Under the pieces are notes generated by a model that searched no databases, was not told the DNA's origin, and saw only the letters and a list, made by a program, of their open reading frames with translations. A stretch of 64,000 nt of DNA from Plantago ovata (taxonomy: Eukaryota; Streptophyta; Magnoliopsida; Lamiales; Plantaginaceae). This document shows positions 23,315 through 34,101 of this stretch, piece by piece. Where the stretch lies: contig CM051457.1 of NCBI GenBank assembly GCA_028274465.1, positions 65,756,496 to 65,820,495 of the forward strand. Reading direction: 5' to 3'. Position numbers and translations under genes: made by a program. Numbering within the stretch: the stretch's first letter is position 1; every line of letters starts with the position of its first letter.

Positions 23315-25011
23315 ATTGGTCTTCAGCAATTGTTGAAAAATGCCTTGTCTCAGATCACGATTGCCTTGCTGAAAAAGCATGGTTATGGCATAAACGAACA
23401 AGTCACCTAAACTTCAAGACGCTGAATAAGCTGTCTAAAAAGGCACTTGTAGTTGGATTACCTAAGGTTACTTTCAAGAAGGATGGTGTTTGCAATGCAT
23501 GTCAGCGAAAGCAAACCAAATCTTCTTTTAAGAACAAGGCAGTACCGTCAACTACAAAACCTTTACAACTCTTGCACATGGACTTGTTTGAATGTTCTTC
23601 AACAAGCTATGATGGCAAGAAGTGTGGTCTGGTGGTGGTAGATGATTATTCAAGATTCACTTGGGTAGTATTTATCAAGCACAAGTCTGAAACAAGGACT
23701 GAAATACCTAACTTGCTGAATAAGCTTGAAGTCATGAAAAATGACAAGGTAAAAGTCATAAGAACAGACCATGGTACTGAGTTTGTAAACCAGTACATAA
23801 CTTAGTTTTGCACTTCAAAAGGCATACAACATCAGTTATCCTCAGTAAGGACACCACAACAAAACGGTGTTGCTGAAAGGAAGAATCGCACCCTAAAAGA
23901 AGCTGCAAGAACAATGCTTGCTGACACTGAAATAAGTGAAGCTTACTGGGTTGAAGCGATTAATACCGCCTGTTATACTCAAAACAGATGTCCGATTACT
24001 AAGGAATACAACAAAACTCCTTATGAGTTATTTGTTGGAAGGCCTCCTAACATCACCCATCTAAGAGTATTTGGTTGTAAGTGTTTTGTTCTTAACAATG
24101 GTAGAGAATACCTAAGAACATTTCAACCAAAGGCAGACGAAGCGATATTTCTTGGTTACTCCTTGCATAGTAAAGCTTATAGAGTGTACAACAAAAAGGC
24201 ACAAAAGATCGAAGAATCAGTGCATGTTGTATTCTACGAAAAGTCACAAGGAGTGTCTGCTGAAGAAGAAATATCAGATTGTATGAAGAAGTTACTCATA
24301 CACGAGCAAAGAACTGAATCTGATGCTAGGCAAATCAAGTCAATTGAACTAAATAATGATTCTGACAATGACTCTCCTCCCCCAAGTCATGACAAGATAA
24401 ATATAGTTCATGACAAGGAATTTCCAGCAAAAGATGCAGTTGCTCCGGATGTTGCTGAAACTATGCAACTTCCTGTGCCTGCTGATGAGTTACCACAATC
24501 TAGCAATGCTGAACAAGAAGTTACTGATGAACCGATCTCAGCAGAGACACAACAAAATACCAGTAATACTGAGCAAGTACATGCTGAAGAGTCACATGCT
24601 GATGAGCAAACTTATCCAGATCCAAAGAGCAGAAAACCTATTAATAAATGGATTAGAGATCATCCCTCTACGGATATGATTTGTGATATTGGCAAACGCC
24701 AAGTGACTAGATCCAAAGTATCTGCTACACATGGACTTGCTGAAGAAGCAAATGTCGTAGAAGTAGAAGCTTTGTTCTCTTGCTTTGTTTCAGAAATTGA
24801 ACCCAAGACCATAGAAGAAGTTTTAAAGCATTCTGAATGGATCAAGGCAATGCAAGAAGAACTGGATCAATTTGAAAGGAACAAAGTCTGGAAACTTGTA
24901 CCCCTTGCTGAAGGCAAGAAAGCTATTGGTACAAAGTGGGTGTTCAGAAACAAGCTGAGTGAGTCTGGTGAAGTAACAAGGAACAAAGCACGTTTAGTTG
25001 CTCAAGGTTAG
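23278..25011 (+). pseudogene. integrase and start of reverse transcriptase, copia-1
   Basis: Zinc-binding HHCC (WLWHKRTSHLN ... CNACQRK), then the catalytic core: first D in HMDLFEC, second D in RTDHGTEF, E in QQNGVAERKNR. A TAG at 23803-23805 interrupts just after the second D. The GKR-type C-terminal part (KTPYELFVGRPPNITHLRVFGC) and an acidic linker follow, then the RT start (WVFRNKLSESGEVTRNKARL) up to a TAG at 25009-25011 where TAT is usual (AQGY). Integrase would insert element cDNA in the nucleus. Note VAERKN where copia consensus is usually VVERKN: the codons spell TTGCTGA. Confidence 0.9.
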
Positions 25012-25026
25012 TGTCAGACTAAAGAA

Positions 25027-25770
25027 TTGGACTATTATGAGTCTTATGCACCAGTTGCAAGATTGGATGCAATTAGACTTTTCCTGGCCTTTGCTTCTCA
25101 CAATGACTTCATTGTTTATCAAATGGATGTTAAAAGTGCATTCTTAAATGGTGAACTTGCTGAAGAAGTCTACATGGAACAACCCCCTGGATTTGAACTT
25201 CCCTCAGAAACCAAGATGGTGTACAAGTTTGAGAAAGCTGTATACGGTCTAAAGCAAGCACCAAGAGCTTGGTATGATACCTTAGCTAAGTTCTTGCCGG
25301 ATAATGGTTTCAAGAAAGGTGAAGTTGACAAAACCTTGTTTACCATGAACCATGATAGTAAAATACTCTTAGTTCAAATTTATGTGGATGACATAATATT
25401 TGGATCTAAGGACAAGCAACTTTGTGATGATTTTGCGAAACTCATGACAAACAAGTTTGAAATGAGTATGATGGGTAAATTGAATTATTTCCTAGGATTG
25501 CAAGTCAAGCAACTCAAGGATGGAATATTCATAAATCAAGCAAAGTATGCGAAGGAAATGCTCATAAAGTTTAGGATCAAAGAGGAAGAAAAACCTGAAA
25601 AGATCCCTATGAGTGTTGGTACCAAATTGGGCTATACTAAAGAAGATAAATGTGTTGAAGAATACAAGTATAGGAAGCTCATTGGTTCCTTGTTGTATTT
25701 AACAACAAGTAGACCTGACATTCAGTATGTTGTTTGTGTGTGTGCAAGATTCCAATCTGATCCAAGATAA
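25027..25770 (+). pseudogene. reverse transcriptase core, copia-1
   Basis: YESYAPVARLDAIRLFLAFA, then QMDVKSAFLNGEL (first catalytic D), YGLKQAPRAWYD and the YVDDIIFGS box at 25381 with the DD pair. Ends at an in-frame stop at 25768 (QSDPR*), after which the same protein continues. It copies element RNA to DNA in the particle. Confidence 0.92.
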
Positions 25771-26331
25771 TCATACTACAAAAAGGCACTTAAGATACTG
25801 AAATATGTCAAAGGTATAGTCAATGTTGGATTATGGTATCCTAAAGATTCTGGACTTGAATTGGTTGGTTATTCTGATGCTGATCATGGTGGATCAATTC
25901 TTGATAGAAAAAGTACTTCTGCAACTTGTCAGTTTCTAGGTACTAGATTAATATCATGGTTCAGCAAGAAGCAAACCTGTGTTGCCAATTCATCTACTGA
26001 ATCTGAGTACATTGCGGCTGGTTATTGCACAGCTCAAATCCTATGGATTCAGCAACAATTAAGAGATTATGGTACTTCTTCAAAGAAAACACCAATCTTT
26101 CGTGATAATACAAGTGTTATTGCTATCACGCAAAATCCTAAGTTCCACTCAAGGACAAAGCACATTGATATTAGACATCATTTCATTAGAGATCATGTGG
26201 AAAAAGGAGACATTGAGGTTGTGAAAGTAGGTACCGATGATCAACTTGCTCACATCTTTACCAAGCCCCTACCAGATAATAGATTCGCAATGCTAAGGTA
26301 TAACCTTGGATTGATTGAATTACCTCAATAG
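25771..26331 (+). pseudogene. RNase H and end of pol, copia-1
   Basis: SYYKKALKILKYVKG, GYSDADHGG, ANSSTESEYIAAGYC, FRDNTSVIAITQNP and KHIDIRHHFIRDHVEKG are the copia RNase H landmarks, ending FTKPLPDNRFAMLRYNLGLIE with a TAG at 26329. It would degrade the RNA strand during reverse transcription. Same frame as the RT piece. Confidence 0.92.
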
Positions 26332-26339
26332 TAAGGGAT

Positions 26340-26720
26340 AAAATTGGCAGATTGCTGAAATAGGCATTCAACAAGCCAAAGTATGCTTACTTGAATAAAA
26401 GCTCGTTCCACTGATTTCCTCTAAAAGAAATGATAGTTCACTACATGATTGCTGAAACAGGAATTCAACAAGTAATTCCTTCAAAACGGGTATTTGTTAG
26501 GAAACTTGATCACTTGCTGAGACGGGCACTCAGTAAGAAAAAAACCTTAAGGATTGCTGAAATGGGCATTCAGACAATTAAAGATACTGAAACAGGTATT
26601 GAAGTATCAAAGGAAAAACCTGAGACAGGAACTCAGCAAAGAGCAAACACACTTATCGGATTTTACCAAAGGATTTCTCAAGATAAAAAGAATTTACTGA
26701 GACGGGAACTCAGAAATGTC
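26340..26720 (+). repeat. degenerate tandem repeat between pol and ORF3
   Basis: About seven degenerate copies of a unit near ATTGCTGAAACAGGAATTCA. A 98-codon frame (26430-26726) reads through it as repeated AETGIQ-like peptide and is probably a by-product. Confidence 0.7.
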
Positions 26721-27302
26721 TTTTAACTTAAAGAAATATGAGATATTTGATTAAGGGGGAATTTTCAGCAAATACAAGGCTTGTTACTTGAAAAGATAAC
26801 TGCTAAAGTCAGATTGAATAAAATCGCTGAAAAGATTCTTATTTACTTCAGCAAGCAATTAGCGTTGTGGTAAAAAGGATCAAATCCCGTGAATCAAGGT
26901 AAAATCAATTTGTGACGTTAATCTTGGCACAGATAAACTCGTTGTTAATCATGACATGAAATATGATCGTGGCCATTGATTTAAAGTAGTTTTTGATCTG
27001 ACGGTTAATATTACTAAGAGAAAGTGTGCTCTGACGGTTTTTGTTAGTGGACCACTACGCATTTAATGAAAAGGCTCCACTAACGCAGTTGAATTTCTGT
27101 TTTACCCTTGCTGAGATCTCAAAACCGTTTGAGCTTCTTCCACACCAGAGATACTATATAAACAAAGAGTTAGAGAAAGACAAAATTCTTTAACTCACAT
27201 TTCCTTTCTCTGCAAATTTTATAGCATGTGCCCTGAATTCACTGTACCTCCGGTCAAAAAGCAAGTTAATCTTTTTCGTACATTTCTACCGCTATATAGG
27301 AA
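26721..27302 (+). promoter_or_regulatory. internal promoter region of copia-1 ORF3
   Basis: No ORF. A polypurine tract-like AAGGGGGAATTTTCAGC lies at 26752, as in Sireviruses that carry extra polypurine copies. TATATAAA at 27155-27162 is followed by a CT-rich leader and the ORF3 ATG at 27303. Spacing and leader fit a plant core promoter, so ORF3 may have its own mRNA. Confidence 0.5.
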
Positions 27303-29081
27303 ATGGCTCCAAAGAGACAGTCCTCCAAGACCTCAAAGTCATCGAAAGCTGATAGTTCTGGGAAAAGCACTACTCCGGTTGTAACTCCGGCAACCAACAC
27401 AGTGAAAATTGTGTTGAAAAATGACCGTATAACGGAGAGACCCATGCCGCCTGCATATCTTGACACTGCAAAGTGTGAAAAGATGATGGAATGGGGCGGA
27501 TTTTCCAAAGAGAAGCATATAAGATACTTCTATGAACAAGATTTAGATGAATAAAATGAAGAGGCACTAAACTTGATAAATCAACAAGGCCTTCTTTTCT
27601 TCATAACTGCTCGTCGTAAGAAAGTGAGTATGTTAGATGCCATGGAATTCTACAACAATGTAGAAATCCAAACTCTCACTGATGGACAAGGACTCACTGA
27701 AAAAGTGATTTCTACCACAGTTCAAGGTGTGCAAATCATCCTGAAATGGATTGATCTAGCCAACATCTTTCAGATTCCAACTACTGGAACTGAAGATGAC
27801 ATCACTGCTACTGATGAAGAAATAAAAGCATTCTACAGTGATGTCAGAAATGAAAGAATGAAGAAAGGCGAGATTGCTCCCGTGACTTGGACAAAGCACT
27901 TAAAAAGGAAGCATCTTTGCCATTCACTTGGTCTAGTAGCTCTGCTACTCATCAAAGTCTTAGACTCCCAAGTTGGAGGAATTGACCAAGTAGGCTTGAG
28001 AAGGTGGCCATTGCTGATGCATATACATGAGAACAAAACTGAACTCAACTGGGCTAAGTACATTTTCAACAGACTTGTTGATTGTGTTACTAAATTTAAG
28101 GTAAAGGTTGAAGACAACAAAGTCTCACCTACCTTCCCAGTCATGTATGGACTAAAAATATGCTATATCCTTGAACACTTCAGGATTCAGCTGAGAAACC
28201 CATTGCCGATTAAGAAATCAGTATGCAATGTGGGAAGAGCCTTCTACAAGCAAAATGGACCTAAGCTTGATGACAAGAAGTCAAAGAAGACAACAGCCGC
28301 AAATGGTGTCAGTATTGGTCAGCAAGAAAGGTATACAACAACTGCAGATGTTGCTGAGACTGAAAATCAGTCCATGAATGCAACTGCTGTAGAGGGTGAT
28401 CAACAAGGTACGTGTACAACAGCCGTTGCTGAAAATGCAACTGCTGAAGATGCTGCTGCTGGAGAGAAACTGGAAAAATCTAAGAAGAAAAAGAGGAAAG
28501 CTGATGATGACACTCAAACTGCAGCGTCATCAGCTGACCCCATCCCTAAGAAGAAACGGACAAAGACTCACCCAAGAAAGAAAACACTGGCTCGTAAGTC
28601 AGTACCAATTGTCCATGATCTTTCGGATGATGCTCCAGGAGTTGCTGAAACACAAGCCACTCCAGTAGATGTTGTTGAAGTGTTTGCAGAAGCCTTCAGC
28701 AATGTTGAAGTGTTTGCAGAAGCCTTCACCAATCAACTCAATGTTGATACATCTACTGAGATAAGACAACAAGGCAGTGGAAACGAAATTCCTGCCCCAA
28801 TCCCAGATATCTACATTGTAGATAATCTAGATGACCACACTCTGGAACCAGCAAGTGATATTGTTGCAGATCTAAGAAACGCGGCACTTGATGATGCTGC
28901 TGAAAAGATGGCTGCTGAACAAGCAACTCATCAAGTTGCTGAAACTGTAATTGCTGAAGAACCAGTTGCTGAGATTACAATGGTTCAAGTCCCAGAGGTT
29001 CCTGAAACACCACAAGAGACACTATTCGACGACGCATCTGGTGCTGACAGAACTAAGCCAGCAAATGGATTTGGATATTGA
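27303..29081 (+). pseudogene. ORF3 part 1: N-terminal domain, copia-1 (plant-transposon-protein-like)
   Basis: Starts MAPKRQSSKTSKSSKADSSG (basic). One in-frame TAA at 27552-27554 splits it; the same frame resumes at once and runs to 29081. The 27580-28250 part (MLDAMEFYNNVEIQTLTDGQ ... LANIFQIPTTG ... ELNWAKYIFNRLVDCV) resembles the putative plant transposon protein domain found in extra ORFs of plant LTR elements (Transposase_32 in my recollection, not searched). Then come nuclear-localisation-like clusters (KKKKRKADDD, PKKKRTKTHPRKK) and VAET-rich low-complexity sequence. Function unknown. Near 29053 the frame shifts. Confidence 0.6.
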
Positions 29082-29304
29082 TGACAACTCCAACAAATCA
29101 ATAGATGTGTTCATGACTAGCAGTGAACTAAAAGGTCAAGATGTCTCTGCTCAACTTGTCATTTTAGAGACAAGGGAGATAGCTGAATCTGCACAGTCTT
29201 CTCAAATAGAGCAAGAAAAGAAGTCTGCTGAAGAACAAGTCCCAGATAATGAAGATGTTGTCATTGATGAAAGGACTGAGTCACCACCTGCCCTTCTTCA
29301 GCAG

Positions 29305-29379
29305 GTAGTTAACTCAGACATAAGCAAAACTTCACTATCTGAAACTCTATCTTTTGCTGATATAATCATTTCTTTACAG
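29305..29379 (+). other. ORF3 intron 1, candidate
   Basis: 75 bp starting GTAGTT after CAGCAG and ending TTTCTTTACAG. Phase 0; removal or retention both keep the frame. Confidence 0.5.
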
Positions 29380-29448
29380 ACTTCTCAAGATACAAGTCAG
29401 AAGATTGCTGAAACTTCTGCACCAGAATCCACAACACCTGTTCAGCAG

Positions 29449-29520
29449 GTAGATGAAGTTTTTGGTAATTCAACTAAGTTTCAAAACTTAGTACTTGTAT
29501 CTAACTTAAAATTATTTCAG
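29449..29520 (+). other. ORF3 intron 2, candidate
   Basis: 72 bp starting GTAGAT after CAGCAG and ending AAATTATTTCAG. Phase 0. The exon between introns 1 and 2 is 69 bp. Confidence 0.5.
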
Positions 29521-29616
29521 GACGAAAAATTCAAGGATGCTTCTCAAGCTCCTAAAGCAATGGAAATAGTGCCAGCACAACAAAGTGTGCAACATGAGCT
29601 TGCTGAACTTCAGCAG

Positions 29617-29690
29617 GTAAATCATGTTCCAGTTTTAGACTCTAAAACTATTTTCCAAACCTTCCTGAACTTAATTTTATTCTTTTTCAG
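29617..29690 (+). other. ORF3 intron 3, best supported
   Basis: 74 bp starting GTAAAT after CAGCAG and ending TTCTTTTTCAG. Phase 0. Its length is not a multiple of three, and its removal restores the frame between two long ORFs, which is strong evidence for splicing. The exon between introns 2 and 3 is 96 bp. Confidence 0.65.
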
Positions 29691-31626
29691 GCTCAAAAGG
29701 AGACCACTGAAGTGGTTCACATCACTGAAGATTTGGAAGTAAGTTCAGAGGAACTTTACTCAAACGTCAAGAGAACTACCTTGACCAGAGTTGCTAAATC
29801 TGTCAGCAACTGGCAAAGGTACAGAAGGACGGATTTCTCCGATCTTCACCTTCATCTGTCCAATGAGAAAAAGAGACTTTCTCTGCTGAAACTCGAGACA
29901 TTTGTGCATTCTATACTTCCAGAAGAGTTGACATATTCTCAGCTCATGAGCTCTAGTCTGATTGCTCTAATCAAAGAGAATATGAAAGCTAAATTCAAGA
30001 GTGCCTCTCCAGCTGAACAAGCTGTGATGCTCAAGGGTTCCTTTGTACCTGTGGTGGCTGATCCCCACAAAATCAATGAGGAAGAGGAAGTTACTAGTGC
30101 AGCAATGTACAAACATCTTGAGTTGGTCATACTGACGGACGATGATGAAGAAGAAGAGGATGAAAATATCCCAAAAGATCCAAGTGATGATGAAGGAAAA
30201 GATTCTAAGGACAAAAATAATGATGATGATGATAATCAAGGTCCTAGTCCTGATGCTGGTGGACTTAAACTGACAGTTGCTGAGACTGAACATCATGATA
30301 CTGAAAATCAGCAAGCTGATCACACTACCAGTCAGCATCAAGAATCCACTCCTGCTCCTGCTGAGACAAGTACTCAAGCAACTGAACAAGTTGCTGAAAC
30401 TGAAGAAGAGTACTCCAGAAAGCGTGTTGAAATGAAATTAGGCAAAAACAAGCTTTCTGATGCCGAGTTAACTTTACTCGATGCCAAGGTCACTGAACCA
30501 AACCTTGATGAGGAAGAAATGGATGAAGATTATCAAAGAGCACTTCAAAACAGTCTACAGATTCATGCAAGGCATACGCAAAATCTAGACATTGCTCAAT
30601 CTTCAGGAGTGAAGAACACGGAAGTCCCCTCCCTTCCACTTACTGCTGGTGAAACTCCAGTTGTTGAGTCTAAAGAGTTTCCCTCAGCAACCACTCAACC
30701 TAAAGTGATTGAAGCTACAGATTTAGGAACCAAGGTTGATGGCCTTGATGAATCTGATGACGAAGAAGATCTCTTCAATTTTTCAGCAAACGAAGAAGAA
30801 CTGACACAGAAAGTTCAACCCCTAGTGGTTACAATTCCTCCTCCTTCTCTTGTTCATGATGAAGGAGATGCTGAAAGAAGCCGTTTGCTGATCAATGATG
30901 ATCAATTCGCCACTAAACTCAAAGTTCATTCACTCACTCCCTCTTTAGTGTCGTTCCCTAGTGTTGAGGATTTTACTCCCAGAATTAAGGCACTTATGGC
31001 TGTTCACAAAGCGTGCAAAGAAGAGGATGATGCACTGCTTGCTGAGATTCCGCTTGACATAGGTAAAATACTGGCTACTGTGCTGAAACGCACAACATTC
31101 TCTTACGATATCTCAGAAAGACATAAGTCTACATCATAAAAGCTATGAAGAAGATGTCAGTCAAGCACTCAAACTGGCTAAAACTGCATTGAAAAAGGCT
31201 CATACTTTCATTGAAGAAAAAGTCGAAAATGAGCGCAGACATGAGGAGAACTTGGTGAGTATTAAAGAAGAATTGTCTAATCTGACTGCTGATCAGCAAG
31301 GAATAATTCTTAACTACAATACTGTAACGACCCGACCCACTAACGGGCCGAGACCCAGCCCAACGGGCCGGCAAGGTTACTCATGGGCGCTCTCCGGGGT
31401 GATATGCTGGCCTCACAGACCAACACGGGTTCTAATCCGCACACTTTTTCCTCACTCGTGCGCGCACCGGGAACTTCCCATTGGATCACCCATCCTAGAA
31501 TTGCTCCAGAGCAAGCACGCTTAACTCTGAAGTTCTTCTAGGTGGATTCCCGAAAAGAAAGGTGCACCTTGTTGGTATGAGTAGCGTTCTCAACCCCTTT
31601 AAGCCCCTGAAATCTGGGGCGTTACA

Positions 31627-31790
31627 ATATTGGGAGGTGGACTAGGCAGAATCAATGGCGCTTCAGCAGGGGTTTTCTTTATTGAAGATTTCCTTTGTTT
31701 ATCTTCCCCCTTAGACATGGATTGCGTCATTGGGTGAATGTGCAGAGAGAAAAATTCATTGCAATTTTCAGCAAGTTTACTTAGGGTATT
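31627..31790 (-). repeat. inverted copy of host ORF3 sequence within Cassandra
   Basis: Reverse complement of 32667-32820 (from the TSD AATACCCTAAG to CCACCTCCCA), with four extra bases ATAT at the junction. It preserves five G where the direct copy has four (near 32742), so the direct copy lost a base after the duplication. Confidence 0.9.
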
Positions 31791-32460
31791 TGTAACGACC
31801 CGGCCCACTAACGGGCCGAGACCCAGCCCAACGGGCCGGCAAGGTTACTCATGGGCGCTCTCCGGGGTGATATGCTGGCCTCACAGACCAACACGGGTTC
31901 TAATCCGCGCACTTTTTCCTCACTCGTGCGTGCACCGGGAACTTCCCATTGGGTCACCCATCCTAGAATTGCTCCAGAACAAGCACGCTTAACTCTGAAG
32001 TTCTTCTAGGTGGATTCCCGAAAAGAAAGGTGCACCTTGTTGGTATGAGTAGCGTTCTCAACCCCTTTAAGCCTCTGAAATCTGTGAGGCCAGCATATCA
32101 CCCCGGAGAGCGCCCATGAGTAACCTTGCCGGCCGTTGGGCTGGGTCTCGGTCCGTTAGTGGGCCGGGTCGTTACAAGTGGTACCAGAGCGGGACTATCC
32201 GGAACTGCAGGAGCTAAGTGCCATACGGGGCAAAGTGCTACACTGTATGGGCGGTGGGAGCCACCTCTTGAGCCCGTAGGGGCCACCTCCAGAATCCTGC
32301 ATGGATGGTTGGTCTCGGGACAACGCGCAACGAGGACGTTGCGCAATTTAAGAGGGGTTGATTGTAACGCCCCAGATTTCAGAGGCTTAAAAGGGTTGAG
32401 AACGCTACTCATATCAATAAGGTGCACCTTTCTTTTCGGGAATCCACCTAGAAGAACTTC

Positions 32461-32525
32461 AAAGTTAAACGTGCTTGCTCTGGAGCAATTCTAGGATGGG
32501 TGACCCACTGGGAAGTTCCTGGTGC
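32461..32525 (+). other. 5S rRNA-like promoter sequence in Cassandra LTR
   Basis: GTTAAACGTGCTTG and TAGGATGGGTGACCCACTGG followed by GAAGTTC match the conserved internal (A box, C box) part of plant 5S rRNA genes, the hallmark of Cassandra LTRs and their RNA polymerase III promoter. Inverted copies lie near 31460-31530 and 31930-32000. It is not a functional 5S gene, as the surrounding 5S sequence is absent. Confidence 0.85.
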
Positions 32526-33838
32526 GCGCACGAGTGAGGACAAAGTGCGCGGATTAGAACTCGTGTTGGTCTGTGGGGCCAGCATATCACCCCGGAGAGC
32601 GCTCATGAGTAACCTTGTCGGCCCGTTGGGCTGGGTCTCGGCCCGTTAGTGGGCCGGGTCGTTACAAATACCCTAAGTAAACTTGCTGAAAATTGCAATG
32701 AATTTTTCTCTCTGCACATTCACCCAATGACGCAATCCATGTCTAAGGGGAAGATAAACAAAGGAAATCTTCAATAAAGAAAACCCCTGCTGAAGCGCCA
32801 TTGATTCTGCCTAGTCCACCTCCCAGAGAACCTCTTGCTGAAAGATAGCAAAGTTCAAAGAGACGAGCTGAAACAGATTCTGAGAGAAATTCAGTAAATC
32901 CGAAAAGGAGAAGAACATCTGCTGAAACTTTAGAATACTGTCATACTGAGAGTCATCAAGATCTGAATGAAGATGATGATAATGATGATGACCAACCAAT
33001 AGCTCAAGCAATAAGAGCTAGACCAATCACAACCCAAACTCCTTCTGGCCACTCTAAACATTACTCTTCTGACTCAAGATCTTCAGCAAGAGATCAAGAA
33101 AATGCTAAGTCAAGAAGAAGAAGGCAAAGACTGGAAGAAAAGAGGCTAGTCAGCATTGCCATTGGCTCTGGCATTGAATACACAAAGACCAGCAATGAGG
33201 AAACAACTCAAAATGGGATCAGAAACCTTCATGGTTGTTGGGTCTTAAAGCTAGAAGATGTGTTGGTCAATGATTTCTTTCCAATTGATGTACAGAATGA
33301 AATGTACACTTGGATTGAATTAAAAGTGCAAAGAAAAGAAAGGGATCCTCCTCCCTACCCAAGAAACATTGTTGCAAGATGGCTGAATCTGGAAGTCTTA
33401 GTAAGAAGAACATCTATTGGCAAGCTAATGAAGTAAGAGCCTGATTTAATCAAACCAATTGATGTTGCTTACTACAGTGATCCTTTAACCAAGAAGTCAA
33501 AGAAGAAATATGGCTTGATTCCTTATGAGTATTATTATCTCACTGCCAAGGATCAAGAAGAATATCTTCTCTGGTTAAGAAAGATTCATGCTAACAAGGG
33601 AATTTCAGATACACAACTTCTCCATGTCAGCAATTGGGGCATGCACTTGTGGGTACTTCACTACAAAGAAATGAATGGTGAAAACCATCATTATACTGCC
33701 TACAAGAATGCAAGGATCATTCAGCTTGAAGTCCGTAAGCTACTTGAAGATTACGAAAATGACTGTGTTGAATTTTTTGCGCTTGCTGAGAAGAGTGTAA
33801 GGGAGATTCTGAGGAAATCTTCTACTGGAATAGCTTAA

Positions 33839-34101
33839 GTCCCTTGTAAAAGCTTTGTTTCTTTTTGTTTGCTGATTTATGTAGTTATCTCTGAACTTTC
33901 TTGTAAACATTACTGAAAGATAACTATCAGCAATAAGCTTTTGACTCTTATTGGTTTTTGATTATGCAATCTACTTACGCTTACTGTTTTATCATTCAAG
34001 TATGTTTGCATTATTCAAACTGATTTATTCAACATCAGAAACCTCTAAAAGGGTAACAATTAATTTAGCCATGGATTGCTAACATCAAAAAGGGGGAAAT
34101 T
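33839..34101 (+). other. 3' spacer and polypurine tract of copia-1
   Basis: Non-coding after ORF3. Ends in AAAAAGGGGGAAATT directly before the 3' LTR, the plus-strand primer tract. Confidence 0.8.

Larger units (their letters stand above)
28951..31139 (+). pseudogene. ORF3 part 2: acidic region with three introns, copia-1
   Basis: Continues ORF3 in a second frame from about 29053 (QQMDLDIDDNSNKSIDVF). The frames before 29616 and after 29691 join only if the 74-bp intron 29617-29690 is removed, giving LAELQQ|AQKETTEVV. After that a long acidic frame (DDDEEEEDENIPKDP ... DEDYQRALQNSLQIHARHTQ) runs to 31139. EDYQRALQNSLQIH resembles a ubiquitin-interacting-motif pattern, which I regard as speculative. 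A frameshift near 31125 leads to part 3. Confidence 0.55.
31323..32666 (+). mobile_element. Cassandra TRIM with rearranged, inverted LTRs
   Basis: Flanked by the TSD AATAC (31318-31322 and 32667-32671) inside copia-1 ORF3. The right half is a normal Cassandra 3' half: iMet primer site TGGTACCAGAGC at about 32178, a short non-coding middle, purine tract AAGAGGGG, 3' LTR 32363-32666. The left half is abnormal: a complete LTR in opposite orientation (31323-31626), an inverted copy of flanking host sequence (31627-31790), another inverted LTR of about 294 bp (31791-32084), then the last about 91 bp of a plus LTR ending at 32175. LTR ends are TGTAACG...CGTTACA. It encodes no protein and depends on other elements. 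Confidence 0.85.
31140..33838 (+). pseudogene. ORF3 part 3: coiled-coil and C-terminal domain, copia-1, split by Cassandra
   Basis: From 31140 the protein continues HKSYEEDVSQALKLAKTALK ... EEKVENERRHEENLVSIKEE, likely coiled coil, and is interrupted at 31322 by the Cassandra element. It resumes at 32672 (LSKLAENCNEFFSLHIHP). Later parts include RRRRQRLEEKRLVSIAIGSG, a stop at 33434, and a final open stretch 33515-33838 (SNWGMHLWVLHYKEMNG ... EDYENDCVEFFALAEKS) ending TAA. A one-base deletion in a G-run near 32742 is revealed by the inverted copy at 31627-31790, which keeps the in-frame version. Function unknown. Confidence 0.6.

Noticed and set aside
31599..31808. A minus-strand gene of 69 codons
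   Set aside because: It is the inverted duplicate of copia-1 ORF3 sequence plus LTR ends.
32461..32525. A 5S rRNA gene
   Set aside because: Only the internal promoter-like part of 5S is present and it lies within a 304-bp LTR, as known for Cassandra.
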